IMG/VR virus record: IMGVR_UViG_3300030333_004761
Location: 1 to 51,215 of that record
Strand: one strand, 5' to 3'
Length of the DNA stretch: 51,215 nt
DNA from: a virus
In this document: positions 1 to 7,446 of the stretch, piece after piece
How the letters are laid out: every line of letters starts with the position of its first letter
How positions within the stretch are numbered: position 1 is the first letter of the stretch
Made by a program: the position numbers and the translations under genes
The notes under the pieces: model-generated
The model's input: only the letters and a program-made list of their open reading frames with translations
Database searches by the model: none
What the model was told of the DNA's origin: nothing

Positions 1-435
1 ATCTTGCCTTAAATACCATCCATCTGCTCTTAATGCAAATGCCAACATCCAAGGTATTCCAATTAAATCTTTCTCTTTATATCCATCTAATTTGTTAGCA
101 CGTTTGTTACTATTAGTGGGCAAATCTTGTCTAGTCTCACTAACACTTTGCTTAGGATAATTAGCACCTTTACCAGGACGATAGTTGTAATAACTATCAC
201 CTATATTTAACCATAATGTACCATCTTCAGTTAATATATTTCTAACTTCTCTGAACACATTCACCATTTCATTAACATATTCTTCTGGTGTTTGTTCTAA
301 CCCTATTTGATTATCTTCTCCTCCATAATCTCTTAGTCCGTAATATGGTGGACTTGTTACACACATTCTAGCACTATTTGGTAGAAATGCTGATAATGTC
401 TTACGACAATCTCCAAATAAAATAGTATCTTTCAT
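1..435 (-). CDS. DNA methyltransferase, N4/N6 type (partial, N-terminal part)
   Basis: This is the N-terminal 145 residues of a site-specific DNA methyltransferase that runs off the left edge of the window. The sequence opens with a typical segment (MKDTILFGDCRKTL) followed by TSPPYYGLRDYG, where SPPY is the catalytic motif IV of beta-class amino-MTases that methylate the exocyclic amine of adenine or cytosine. A WLNIGDSY segment follows near residue 84, as is common in this family. The ATG overlaps the TGA of the upstream Dam-like gene by 4 bases (ATGA), so the two are probably translationally coupled. Target sequence and whether adenine or cytosine is modified cannot be read from this fragment. 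The role could be self-protection against host restriction or epigenetic control. Confidence 0.85.
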   Translation of the reverse strand, partial: MKDTILFGDCRKTLSAFLPNSARMCVTSPPYYGLRDYGGEDNQIGLEQTPEEYVNEMVNVFREVRNILTEDGTLWLNIGDSYYNYRPGKGANYPKQSVSETRQDLPTNSNKRANKLDGYKEKDLIGIPWMLAFALRADGWYLRQD

Positions 436-1325
436 AGTTTCATTATAAGGATTTCATGTGATTCTTTAGGTGCATTACCTACATCTTTCTTATTCTTTCC
501 TACTCTAGTTTCACCTAGAGCATAAGAATAATGCCACTCAGGAAATATTTGATCGAAATCTTTATAATACTCCCTAATAGTCTCACAATTATTATAACTT
601 AAAATGAAAGATCCATTATGAGAATGTAATAAATCTCTCAATCTTTCATGGTTAAATCCTGAATGATGTACATCTATATTAGCATTAGGATAGATACCTT
701 TAAACATTTTATTGTCTTTATCTTTCTCTAAGTAATACGGTGGATCAAGATATAAGAACTCTGTATTAAATTCTGTTATAACATCAATAAAATCACCCTT
801 CTCTACATGTAACTTAGGATTACTATAATTTCTGATCTTATCTATCATTTTATCCCATTTCTTTTGAGATTGATATATCTTACTCATCCATCCTAAGTAC
901 ATTGGACCATATGAAAGATTGTGATTAAAATAATAATATGCTGCTGCTGTTAAATTATCTAAATCAATTCCATCCCTTCGATAATAATCTGTATGCCAAT
1001 CTTTAAGCATACGTTGAGTATAATTCCACTCAAGTAGTTTATCTTTAACTCTCTTATATTCTTTCTTAGTTGGAGATAACTCTGATAATTTATCTGCTAA
1101 TTCTATATTATTATATAATAATTGATCCCAAAAAATAACTAGGGCATCAAAAATATCAAACCCTAGTACTTCTATTCCCAACTCACTTGACCATCTTGAT
1201 TCTAAACTACCACCACCCATAAAGGGTGATATTATCCTATTAGGAATAGGTAGTTTAGGTATTTGTTGGGTTATAATATCGTATGCTTTTGATTTACCAC
1301 CAGCATACCTAATTGGTGTTTTCAT
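432..1325 (-). CDS. dam: DNA adenine methylase (Dam/D12 class)
   Basis: A complete 297-residue adenine-N6 methyltransferase of the D12 class, the usual length for Dam. The N-terminal motif RYAGGKSKAYDII corresponds to the AdoMet-binding motif X region, SPFMGGGS to motif I, and LYLDPPYYLEKD near residues 192-203 holds the catalytic DPPY. It is embedded in a minus-strand operon, overlapping both the upstream ParB-like gene and the downstream second methyltransferase by ATGA junctions. Related methylases in T4 and cyanophages protect phage DNA against host nucleases; GATC specificity is possible but not visible in the sequence. Confidence 0.9.
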   Translation of the reverse strand: MKTPIRYAGGKSKAYDIITQQIPKLPIPNRIISPFMGGGSLESRWSSELGIEVLGFDIFDALVIFWDQLLYNNIELADKLSELSPTKKEYKRVKDKLLEWNYTQRMLKDWHTDYYRRDGIDLDNLTAAAYYYFNHNLSYGPMYLGWMSKIYQSQKKWDKMIDKIRNYSNPKLHVEKGDFIDVITEFNTEFLYLDPPYYLEKDKDNKMFKGIYPNANIDVHHSGFNHERLRDLLHSHNGSFILSYNNCETIREYYKDFDQIFPEWHYSYALGETRVGKNKKDVGNAPKESHEILIMKL

Positions 1326-2467
1326 ACAGTAGATTGTTGTCTTAATTTCTCAAGTACATTAACATTTTTTGGTCTAATATACTTTTGATTAAATTCTTTT
1401 CCGTATGAATTCTCATCTTTACCCCATTTAGCATTATAAGAACCATCTTCTCTGATAATCATGTCTCCATCAAAACCATTTTTCCTGTTCTTTAATACAT
1501 TACCTACTTTTCTATCTGCTGCATTCTCAACATAACGTACAATCCAATAGAGATAATAATTATATGCTCTACGATAAGTATCATATTTTGCTTCAGAAGT
1601 CTTTCTATATACTTCATCACATTCTATTTGATCTGCTGCTTGTAATATCTTTCCTATTGCGTTAGTTGTTTTACCTCTATAATATTCTTTATCATTACAA
1701 GCATTAATTACCTCCTCAAAATAAGGATCATCAGCAAATGCTTTAGTTGCTGCTAACATTGCACATAATAAAGGTTGATCTATACCCTTATCTTTCTTTA
1801 AATTAAACTTATCTAAGTATCGTATTTGTGGTAAGAAATGTTGTAATTGTAATGCAGATGCTTCCCTTTTCTTTGCAGTTTTAGTTTCATTTGGACCTGC
1901 TTCAATTCCATTTATACCTTTATTTGTACCATATAAAGGTGCACCGTAAGTCCACATTGATGCAAAATTAAGAGCAGTACCTATTTGACCATCAATAAAC
2001 TTAGGTGAAACAGGATTAAATCCTAATAATCTATATGCACCAGTTAATGCTTCACCAGATGTTTCACATGAATCAGGAGAATCATAACAACTGTATATGA
2101 AATGAAGTTCTTTTAATGTTGATTTCTTATATACAATAGCAAGTAAATTTGGTGGTAGTTGATCTACATTACCATTTTTCCAATTACGTTTACGAGTATT
2201 AGCATCAAGAATAAAAGTTGAACCTGCTTTATATAATTGACCATCTTCATCAGTATCATCTTCAGTAAGGATACCAATAGCAACTAATAGGTGAGTATCA
2301 CCCAACTTGTTCATATGATTAGTTTTAGATTTTTCTATACGAAGTAGATCATCACGTTGCTTAATCCAAGGATCTAATTGTATAAAATCATCATAAGATA
2401 TAGGCATATAATAAGTATTTAATCCAACATGTTGTGCCTTTTGGATTATACTTTCAGTTAATGTCAT
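1322..2467 (-). CDS. ParB/Sulfiredoxin-fold-like hypothetical protein next to methyltransferases
   Basis: A 381-residue protein I cannot name with confidence. Residues about 55-100 contain GDTHLLVAIG and FILDANTRKRNW, resembling the ParB/Srx core in which a basic residue follows a D-x-N/G-x-T-R turn. Many phage and plasmid proteins with this core sit beside DNA methyltransferases. The rest is mixed helical with an aromatic segment YRRAYNYYLYWIVRY. It is the first gene of a coupled three-gene operon and lies directly behind a perfect sigma70 promoter, which suggests strong early expression. A DNA-binding, nuclease or NTPase role is inference only. Confidence 0.45.
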   Translation of the reverse strand: MTLTESIIQKAQHVGLNTYYMPISYDDFIQLDPWIKQRDDLLRIEKSKTNHMNKLGDTHLLVAIGILTEDDTDEDGQLYKAGSTFILDANTRKRNWKNGNVDQLPPNLLAIVYKKSTLKELHFIYSCYDSPDSCETSGEALTGAYRLLGFNPVSPKFIDGQIGTALNFASMWTYGAPLYGTNKGINGIEAGPNETKTAKKREASALQLQHFLPQIRYLDKFNLKKDKGIDQPLLCAMLAATKAFADDPYFEEVINACNDKEYYRGKTTNAIGKILQAADQIECDEVYRKTSEAKYDTYRRAYNYYLYWIVRYVENAADRKVGNVLKNRKNGFDGDMIIREDGSYNAKWGKDENSYGKEFNQKYIRPKNVNVLEKLRQQSTV

Positions 2468-2497
2468 AAAAAATATGTCTCATTAGAGTTCATTGGT

Positions 2498-2526
2498 ATT
2501 ATAATATTATAATATAATATTGTCAA
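2498..2526 (-). promoter_or_regulatory. Perfect sigma70-type promoter for the methyltransferase operon
   Basis: On the minus strand the sequence reads TTGACA (2521-2526), a 17-base AT-only spacer, then TATAAT (2498-2503). Both hexamers and the spacing are exact consensus. The predicted start near 2491 gives a leader of about 24 bases before the ATG at 2467. The -35 overlaps the stop codon of the upstream gene. Host RNA polymerase with its primary sigma factor should use it, so the operon is likely early. Confidence 0.85.
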
Positions 2527-3089
2527 CCTTTTGTTCTTTTTTGTTTGTAATCAGCAAAAGATTCACTAATATGAATAGGTATTGCTTCACCTCTTTCTTG
2601 GAAGTTCCAAATAGGTAATTTACCTGTAGATTCTTTATACTGACGTAAACATAATTGTTCTATTGCCTTTGCACTTACAGGAGTCCATACAAGTTCTTTA
2701 CCATAAAGACCAGGAACTTCAACTTGTATTTGATCCATGTAAATAAAATAGATTTTAATAGTATTATTTGAATCACGTTCTTCTCTCATCAAATAATTAA
2801 TAGTAAATCTATTTTGACCAGGATCATCTTGACCTGCACCCATATAAAAACTCATACATCCATGAATTCCATCTTCAGCAGATGATTGTCCTATTTTGAA
2901 TATTATATCATTGACTGTAATAATATACACCATAGAAACATGTTTCTTTCTAAGTTCCTTTGGAAACTTATCATCATATTCTAATACAAGTTTCTTATCA
3001 TATTTTACATAACGACTACCAGAATATGCTTTAGGTGCTTCAGCAACTTCACCAACATAAATGGCATTAGAAACTTCAGAGATGTGCAT
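2523..3089 (-). CDS. Hypothetical protein with a possible GIY-YIG/T5orf172-like core
   Basis: A 188-residue protein. The segment SMVYIITVNDIIFKIGQSS (about residues 52-70) resembles the beta-hairpin of GIY-YIG or T5orf172/MUG113 domains (VYII...KIGxS). It is followed by an Arg-containing helix region, a central Glu and a late Asn (LPIWN). If real, this would be a nuclease-like domain encoded just upstream of two DNA methyltransferases, as expected for a restriction-modification-like arrangement. The similarity is short and seen by eye; catalytic residues cannot be assigned securely. The gene ends inside the -35 box of the downstream promoter. Confidence 0.4.
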   Translation of the reverse strand: MHISEVSNAIYVGEVAEAPKAYSGSRYVKYDKKLVLEYDDKFPKELRKKHVSMVYIITVNDIIFKIGQSSAEDGIHGCMSFYMGAGQDDPGQNRFTINYLMREERDSNNTIKIYFIYMDQIQVEVPGLYGKELVWTPVSAKAIEQLCLRQYKESTGKLPIWNFQERGEAIPIHISESFADYKQKRTKG

Positions 3090-3091
3090 AA

Positions 3092-3172
3092 TTAATGAGG
3101 ATTAAATGATTTAAGATAAAGAGCATAGGTTATTATTATACCTATAATAAAAATAGTAAGTAAATTAATCAT
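3092..3172 (-). CDS. 26-residue single-span membrane peptide
   Basis: A short frame starting at ATG 3172, overlapping the TAA of the upstream 112-residue gene, and ending just before the next gene at 3089. The peptide begins MINLLTIFIIGIIITYALYL and is almost wholly hydrophobic over 20 residues, enough for one membrane span, with a short polar tail ending NPH. There is no clear Shine-Dalgarno, so translation would rely on coupling to the upstream gene. Tiny membrane peptides are common in early regions of T4-like phages. Function unknown. Confidence 0.4.
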   Translation of the reverse strand: MINLLTIFIIGIIITYALYLKSFNPH

Positions 3173-3503
3173 CAAGAGAACCATACCATGCGAGAAGAGC
3201 AAGTACACCACCTATTATAGCAAGTGGTAACCATAATTGTACAAGTAATATAATAAAAGCACCACCAACTAATATTGGAAACCAACCAAGCATTTTACCA
3301 AAATGAGGTCTACCAAAATTAGAATCATAACCAGAATTATCTTCTGGTTGTTTTGATTCTCCTTTCCATAGTACCCTTATTACAGGTAAACCATACATTG
3401 ATTCAGCAGTAGTTTCTGCTTCCTGTTCATTCCAACAATCGTGAATAAAGACAGTTTTGTTATGTCCACTTTCACGTTGTAATAGTACTTCATAAGTGTT
3501 CAT
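3165..3503 (-). CDS. Small membrane protein, two predicted spans
   Basis: A 112-residue protein with a soluble N-terminal part (MNTYEVLLQRESGHNKTVFI) and two adjacent hydrophobic segments at about residues 70-105 (GWFPILVGGAFIILLVQLWL and PLAIIGGVLALLAWYG), separated by no more than a tight turn. Its ATG overlaps the TGA of the preceding gene by four bases. It belongs to the early small-gene run and probably sits in the host inner membrane. No family recognised. Confidence 0.6.
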   Translation of the reverse strand: MNTYEVLLQRESGHNKTVFIHDCWNEQEAETTAESMYGLPVIRVLWKGESKQPEDNSGYDSNFGRPHFGKMLGWFPILVGGAFIILLVQLWLPLAIIGGVLALLAWYGSLDD

Positions 3504-3640
3504 AACTGATCCAAAACATCATAAATTGCATCATCTTCAGTACCTAATATTGATGATACCCACTCATCTTCCTGCTCTTGGCAGTTATCGAGTCTTTCAT
3601 CATATTCCACTGAGGGAACAAACAATTTTTTAGATGTCAT
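3500..3640 (-). CDS. Small acidic hypothetical protein
   Basis: A 46-residue acidic protein starting MTSKKLFVPSVEYDERLDNC. I chose ATG 3640 because GGAGG lies 8 bases upstream; a longer upstream reading lacks a better site. The C-terminal half is rich in Asp and Glu (EQEDEWVSSILGTEDDAIYD). It overlaps its upstream neighbour by 11 bases and its downstream neighbour by 4. No family recognised. Confidence 0.55.
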   Translation of the reverse strand: MTSKKLFVPSVEYDERLDNCQEQEDEWVSSILGTEDDAIYDVLDQL

Positions 3641-3818
3641 AACCAAAACCTCCGTTTTGTGCTTGTCGGGTAGATTCAACTTGCTTTCGTAAATCACGAA
3701 GAGAAGTTTTCAATTTAATCAATTCCTCCTCATTGTATAGAAAAGGATCTTGATCTGCTTTTTTTAAAGCATTTTTTAGCAGTTTAATCTGCATCTTGGT
3801 TGAGAAGAACTTTCTCAT
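3630..3818 (-). CDS. Small basic helical hypothetical protein
   Basis: A 62-residue protein, Lys/Arg-rich at the N-terminus (MRKFFSTKMQIKLLKNALKK) with a heptad-like run LIKLKTSLRDLRKQV that could form a coiled coil, and a Gly-rich tail. It is the first gene behind the intergenic stretch 3819-3881 that holds a candidate promoter. Function unknown. Confidence 0.55.
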   Translation of the reverse strand: MRKFFSTKMQIKLLKNALKKADQDPFLYNEEELIKLKTSLRDLRKQVESTRQAQNGGFGYDI

Positions 3819-3853
3819 AGTCTTAATATAGTATAGAATGAATGATCTGTGTT

Positions 3854-3882
3854 AAGATAGTGTTCACTTTGTCAACTGTCAC
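3854..3882 (-). promoter_or_regulatory. Candidate sigma70-type promoter
   Basis: Minus strand: GTGACA (3877-3882), 17-base spacer, TATCTT (3854-3859). Five of six and four of six positions match consensus. It fits the start of the gene at 3818. A TTGACA within the spacer offers an alternative -35 without a good -10. Confidence 0.4.
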
Positions 3883-4088
3883 TATCTGTCTATTTCTCCA
3901 GTAATATCAAATACTTCCCTAATCTTTCTTAAAATTATATGATACTTCTCTGTATCATCTTCAGGTACACATACTGATTCTGCTATGATTGAATCATATA
4001 TTATTTCCCATTGTTCATCATTAAAGTATTCACGAATTGAATCGTATTCATCATACTTTAAATTGTCAGGTGTAATTACAACCTTCAT
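3882..4088 (-). CDS. Small acidic hypothetical protein
   Basis: A 68-residue acidic protein (MKVVITPDNLKYDEYDSIRE...) with several Tyr and Asp residues and a C-terminal helical part (YHIILRKIREVFDITGEIDR). The ATG overlaps the upstream TGA by 4 bases. It is last in a chain of overlapping minus-strand genes starting at 4740. No family recognised. Confidence 0.55.
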   Translation of the reverse strand: MKVVITPDNLKYDEYDSIREYFNDEQWEIIYDSIIAESVCVPEDDTEKYHIILRKIREVFDITGEIDR

Positions 4089-4282
4089 CTTTTATACAAC
4101 TCCTTCAAATGTAATTTGTCAGTAATTTCATCAATATCTTGCATCCTTGCACTATACTCATCAAAGGATATTAATTTATCTCTGAAGTATTGTTTCTGTA
4201 GTTGGCAAACATACATGATGAGAGAATCTTTAATAATCAATTTTTGTTCAAATGTTAGTAATTGTGTTTTAGTTCCGATCAT
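4085..4282 (-). CDS. Small hypothetical protein
   Basis: A 65-residue, mostly helical protein (FEQKLIIKDSLIMYVCQLQK ... EITDKLHLKELYKR). Both ends overlap neighbours by ATGA junctions, which supports it as a real coupled gene. A plus-strand reading through the same region (4116-4403) is a shadow. Function unknown. Confidence 0.55.
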   Translation of the reverse strand: MIGTKTQLLTFEQKLIIKDSLIMYVCQLQKQYFRDKLISFDEYSARMQDIDEITDKLHLKELYKR

Positions 4283-4479
4283 CTTCGGAGTGTTTTTGTG
4301 TACTCTACTATATTATCACGAACTTCCATCAATTCAACAAAACATTTTTGATTATGAGCACATCCACGTAATTCGTGGTCTGGTTTATGTAAGGACTCAA
4401 TAAAAAGGTCGAGACCTCGGTTCCATTTCTGGTCTTTGGTCTCGTTATCTTCTATTGTCGCTTGATCTTTAGATGGCAT
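4279..4479 (-). CDS. Small hypothetical protein with two cysteines
   Basis: A 66-residue protein (MPSKDQATIEDNETKDQKWN...) with a GCAHNQKC segment. The two Cys and one His could bind metal, but a second Cys pair is missing, so a zinc finger is not supported. It is coupled to both neighbours in the early small-gene operon. Confidence 0.5.
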   Translation of the reverse strand: MPSKDQATIEDNETKDQKWNRGLDLFIESLHKPDHELRGCAHNQKCFVELMEVRDNIVEYTKTLRR

Positions 4480-4562
4480 TAACTTTGTGTAGTGTATTCT
4501 ATTTCAACTCCATCATATGAAGCATCATCATATTCTATATCGTCAAAATCATCATCAAACAT
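4479..4562 (-). CDS. 27-residue acidic micro-protein
   Basis: A short frame from ATG 4562 to TAA 4479-4481, reading MFDDDFDDIEYDDASYDGVE then IEYTTQS. Of 27 residues, 11 are Asp or Glu. It overlaps the upstream basic-protein gene by 8 bases, and its stop overlaps the next ATG (TAATG). No good Shine-Dalgarno is visible, so expression would depend on coupling. The extreme acidity beside a strongly basic neighbour is notable, but it may be an untranslated spacer. Confidence 0.35.
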   Translation of the reverse strand: MFDDDFDDIEYDDASYDGVEIEYTTQS

Positions 4563-4740
4563 CCCAATCTTTTTGGTAGACATCATACTTTCTTTTTGAA
4601 TTTTTTCTTGATCCATAGTCATAAGAAGATTCCTCCCATTTAGTACGATTAGTAGCATTTTTTTGCCTTTTATCTCTTAGTGATTTGCCTGGAGAATAAT
4701 ATCCTCTCTCGGAACCACCTCGTCTAAAAGTTTTGCCCAT
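4555..4740 (-). CDS. Small basic, Ser/Arg/Tyr-rich hypothetical protein
   Basis: A 61-residue, highly basic protein (MGKTFRRGGSERGYYSPGKS...) with RDKRQKNATNRTKW and RKNSKRKYDVYQKDW. Composition suggests nucleic-acid binding, but no domain is recognised. It is first behind the TTGACA promoter at 4778-4806 and heads the overlapping chain down to 3882. Confidence 0.55.
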   Translation of the reverse strand: MGKTFRRGGSERGYYSPGKSLRDKRQKNATNRTKWEESSYDYGSRKNSKRKYDVYQKDWDV

Positions 4741-4777
4741 GAGTTGACTTTATAGTTTAACTGAACTACATCTGTAT

Positions 4778-4806
4778 ATATTAGATGAGAAATGCTATAT
4801 TGTCAA
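4778..4806 (-). promoter_or_regulatory. Sigma70-type promoter
   Basis: Minus strand: exact TTGACA (4801-4806), 17-base spacer, TAATAT (4778-4783; four of six). It precedes the gene starting at 4740 and fits the early promoter style of this end of the window. Confidence 0.6.
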
Positions 4807-5069
4807 GTTTCATCTTTATATACCGTATTGGTATTTTTAGTTACTTTTTCAGAGAGAAACACAACACCAGAATCATTAATTCTTGGATCTTCTAATGATG
4901 AATCATCTATATGTGATTCATTAGAAATTGATAAACTATCAAAACAAAATCCAACACCATGAAGGAAATCAGATACATGTTCAATAGCATCACTTAAATA
5001 GGATGAATCAAATTCTTTTGTTGTTACTACGTCATCTTCATCCGTAGCAGTTAATAAAAAACGAGGCAT
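4803..5069 (-). CDS. Hypothetical acidic protein
   Basis: An 88-residue protein starting MPRFLLTATDEDDVVTTKEF. I chose ATG 5069; a TTG four codons upstream (5081) is possible but would lie only a few bases from the predicted transcription start. Acidic, with a possible two-beta/one-helix layout (FLLTATDEDD, EHVSDFLHGVGFCFDSLSIS). Function unknown. The stop codon sits beside the -35 of the downstream promoter. Confidence 0.5.
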   Translation of the reverse strand: MPRFLLTATDEDDVVTTKEFDSSYLSDAIEHVSDFLHGVGFCFDSLSISNESHIDDSSLEDPRINDSGVVFLSEKVTKNTNTVYKDET

Positions 5070-5091
5070 GGAATTATCCAAATACCTCGTA

Positions 5092-5122
5092 ATTATAGCA
5101 CATATAATGCCTAGTTTGTCAA
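5092..5122 (-). promoter_or_regulatory. Sigma70-type promoter with extended -10
   Basis: Minus strand: TTGACA (5117-5122), 19-base spacer, TATAAT (5092-5097) preceded by TGC, an extended -10. The long spacer is offset by the extended motif. It marks the boundary between the fibre genes and the early-type region. Confidence 0.6.
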
Positions 5123-5136
5123 GTATGTGCCACTAA

Positions 5137-6312
5137 TTAAATTGCATATCGGAGAATGACTACTCCACTACCTCCATTACCTCCTTGTCCTGAGTCTTCA
5201 CCACCACCGCCACCACCAGTGTTTGCATCACCATTACCAGGATTAGTGTTAGGAGATTGTCTACCTCCAATACCACCGCCACCTTTACCACCATCACCAA
5301 CTTGACCAGATGATTCGACTCCACCGCCTCCACCACCTGCTAACCAATAGGTACCACCGTCTAAATCACCTATTTGTGTTGCAGCACCAAATGGGTTAGG
5401 TAGTCCATCACCACCATCTCCAGCGACATTATAACTTGGTGCATCTTCTCCTTTTTCGCCAGCACCACCGCCGCCACCTTCACAATAGTTAGGTGAACTA
5501 CGACCATTACCACCACTAAATCCTTGACCAGCAGTACCTTGACCAGGACTACCATTAGCAGTTGCACCACCACCTGATCCACCAGATCTACCAGTACCAG
5601 ATGACCATGAAGCACCTCCACCACCACCGATTGAAACTATACCATTGAATGATGAATCGTTACCGTCGTCTGCTCTACTACTAGAACTATTACTACCAGA
5701 ACCACCATTACCAACTACTACATTATAACTACCAGGACTAATTGACATTACTGGTTCATTGGAAGAATTTCCACCAGATGTTGCACCAGGAGCATTGGTT
5801 CTAAATCCACCAGCACCGCCACCGCCACCAACGTCTCCTCCACCGCCACCGCCACCACCAGCGACAATAACGTATTCAATGTTTCCTGTACCAGCAGTAA
5901 TGGTAAATGTACCATTAGATGTAAATACATGGTATCTATATCCACCAGTAGTAATAGTACTATTACCTCCAGTTGCTTGTAAACCTGATAAACCAGGAAA
6001 TACTTTCCACTCAGTTCCATCATATACTTGAACCTCATCTGTGGTTGTATTCCAACCAATTAAACCAGTAGCAGGAGATCCAGGTCTTGTTCCATCAGTC
6101 CATGTCTCAAATTGTCCAGAAGTTCCGAGTGGAGACCATGCACTTCCAGAATAGACTTCAACTATTTTCTCTGTACTATTAAATATCATTTGACCTACAG
6201 ATGGAGATCCAGGTCTTGTAGCAGTTGTAAACGTAGGTACCGTAATAGGTCCAGACACCATATTACTTGCTGTACCTGTTGTGATATTAAGTTTTCCTAT
6301 ATTTAATCCCAT
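5137..6312 (-). CDS. Fibre-tip/adhesin-like virion protein with polyglycine domain
   Basis: A 391-residue protein and the last of the fibre array. Residues about 25-105 hold two copies of the array's peg module (TRPGSPSVGQMIFN...VYSGSAW and TRPGSPATGLIGWN...VYDGTEW). From about residue 120 the protein begins a YRYHVFTSNGTFTI strand and then a long Gly-rich region with runs such as AGGGGGGGGDVGGGGGAGG, alternating with short Asn/Ser segments, ending GGSGVVILRYAI. Known phage adhesins of the S16 gp38 type use glycine-rich stretches packed as polyglycine-II helices. By analogy this may be a receptor-binding tip, but that is inference. Confidence 0.65.
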   Translation of the reverse strand: MGLNIGKLNITTGTASNMVSGPITVPTFTTATRPGSPSVGQMIFNSTEKIVEVYSGSAWSPLGTSGQFETWTDGTRPGSPATGLIGWNTTTDEVQVYDGTEWKVFPGLSGLQATGGNSTITTGGYRYHVFTSNGTFTITAGTGNIEYVIVAGGGGGGGGDVGGGGGAGGFRTNAPGATSGGNSSNEPVMSISPGSYNVVVGNGGSGSNSSSSRADDGNDSSFNGIVSIGGGGGASWSSGTGRSGGSGGGATANGSPGQGTAGQGFSGGNGRSSPNYCEGGGGGAGEKGEDAPSYNVAGDGGDGLPNPFGAATQIGDLDGGTYWLAGGGGGGVESSGQVGDGGKGGGGIGGRQSPNTNPGNGDANTGGGGGGEDSGQGGNGGSGVVILRYAI

Positions 6313-6316
6313 ATTC

Positions 6317-7417
6317 TTAACTCAATAAAACATATACTGCTGAACTATAATCCCTTCGATCAGTGTTATTACCTTCTCTATTAGGGTATATATCCATAAA
6401 TGATCTTCTGCTATCATCATATCCAAATTGTGTCATAACAGATTCATCTTGTCCTGAAGTTGAGTTAGAAGAATCAACTGCAAATTTAGCATCACTAGCA
6501 TTATGGAAATATAAACTATTACTTGGTGATGTAAAATAAGACTCGTCAATGGTTACATCAGTATCAGACATTTGCATGAAGTTGAAACCTGGATTAGACC
6601 ATCTTTCCCTACTATCATATGCACCATTAGTTGCAAATCCATTTCTTCTTACTCTAGGCATACCTGAAGATTGTCCAGATGTCCAGAATCTCTTAAATGC
6701 ACGACCTGAAGGTACACCAAAGTACCAATCAAGATTTCTAGTATTTGCCCAGTTAGTAATATCATTAGTACCAATAAATCTCTGGAATTGAGGTTGATAA
6801 TCACCAAAGTCAGCAGATATTACCGTACCTGAACTATTATCTACTGTACCTCTTGCAGTAGTAATTGGATTATTTGCAACTGTATTAGATGCGTCAGCAG
6901 CAAATTTACCCATAACCATCCATCCTCTATTATTAGAGAAGATGCAGTAAATCTGTGTAACACCACCATTAGCAGTATCAATCCAATACAATCCATCAGA
7001 GATTGTAGGATCTGCTTCGTATATTGCTTGAGCATTAACCGCAGGATTATTTTGATCTAATCCAGGTGTATTAACTGGTGCATTAGTTCTAACTCCAACC
7101 CATTTAGTACCATTATATACTTCAAATTTTTCTAATTCTGTGTTCCAACCAAACTGACCAGTTGATAAATTAGTACTAGGTTTAGTTGACTCTGTATGTG
7201 AGGGAATAGGTCCACCTCCTTGGGCGTTCCATCTTGATCCATCCCACATTTCTATTGACTCATTACTATTATTCCAAATCAAAGCACCAGCAGCATCTGA
7301 AAATGGTCTATTATTGGTTGTAGTATATGGAAGTTTTACTCCATTAGTACCAGTCAACAAACCAGATGCTTCAATGCTTGCTGCTTCAATATCTCCAGTA
7401 ACTGCTAGATTTGACAT
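6317..7417 (-). CDS. Fibre-like virion protein with fibrinogen-type tip
   Basis: A 366-residue protein with two peg modules at about residues 30-110 (NNRPFSDAAGALIWN...MWDGSRW; TKPSTNLSTGQFGWN...VYNGTKW). After these, DGLYWIDTANGGVTQIYCIF followed by GWMVMGKF matches the opening of fibrinogen C-terminal (FBG/ficolin-like) domains (GxYWI...YCxF...GWxVM), which bind glycans or proteins in other organisms. It ends in a Ser/Asp-rich region and YVLLS. The position in the array and shared modules indicate a late virion fibre or baseplate-attached adhesin. Confidence 0.65.
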   Translation of the reverse strand: MSNLAVTGDIEAASIEASGLLTGTNGVKLPYTTTNNRPFSDAAGALIWNNSNESIEMWDGSRWNAQGGGPIPSHTESTKPSTNLSTGQFGWNTELEKFEVYNGTKWVGVRTNAPVNTPGLDQNNPAVNAQAIYEADPTISDGLYWIDTANGGVTQIYCIFSNNRGWMVMGKFAADASNTVANNPITTARGTVDNSSGTVISADFGDYQPQFQRFIGTNDITNWANTRNLDWYFGVPSGRAFKRFWTSGQSSGMPRVRRNGFATNGAYDSRERWSNPGFNFMQMSDTDVTIDESYFTSPSNSLYFHNASDAKFAVDSSNSTSGQDESVMTQFGYDDSRRSFMDIYPNREGNNTDRRDYSSAVYVLLS

Positions 7418-7438
7418 ATACTTACGCTATTCCTCTAA

Positions 7439-7446
7439 TATTTATC
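7439..7446 (-). promoter_or_regulatory. T4-type late promoter element GATAAATA
   Basis: Minus-strand GATAAATA, 22 bases upstream of the ATG at 7417. It fits the NATAAATA late element used by gp55/gp33-directed polymerase in T4-like cyanophages. Confidence 0.6.

Noticed and set aside
5759-6031. Plus-strand Pro-rich frame opposite the Gly-rich fibre gene
   Set aside because: It is the complement of Gly codons (GGN giving CCN); no ribosome site or plus-strand promoter.
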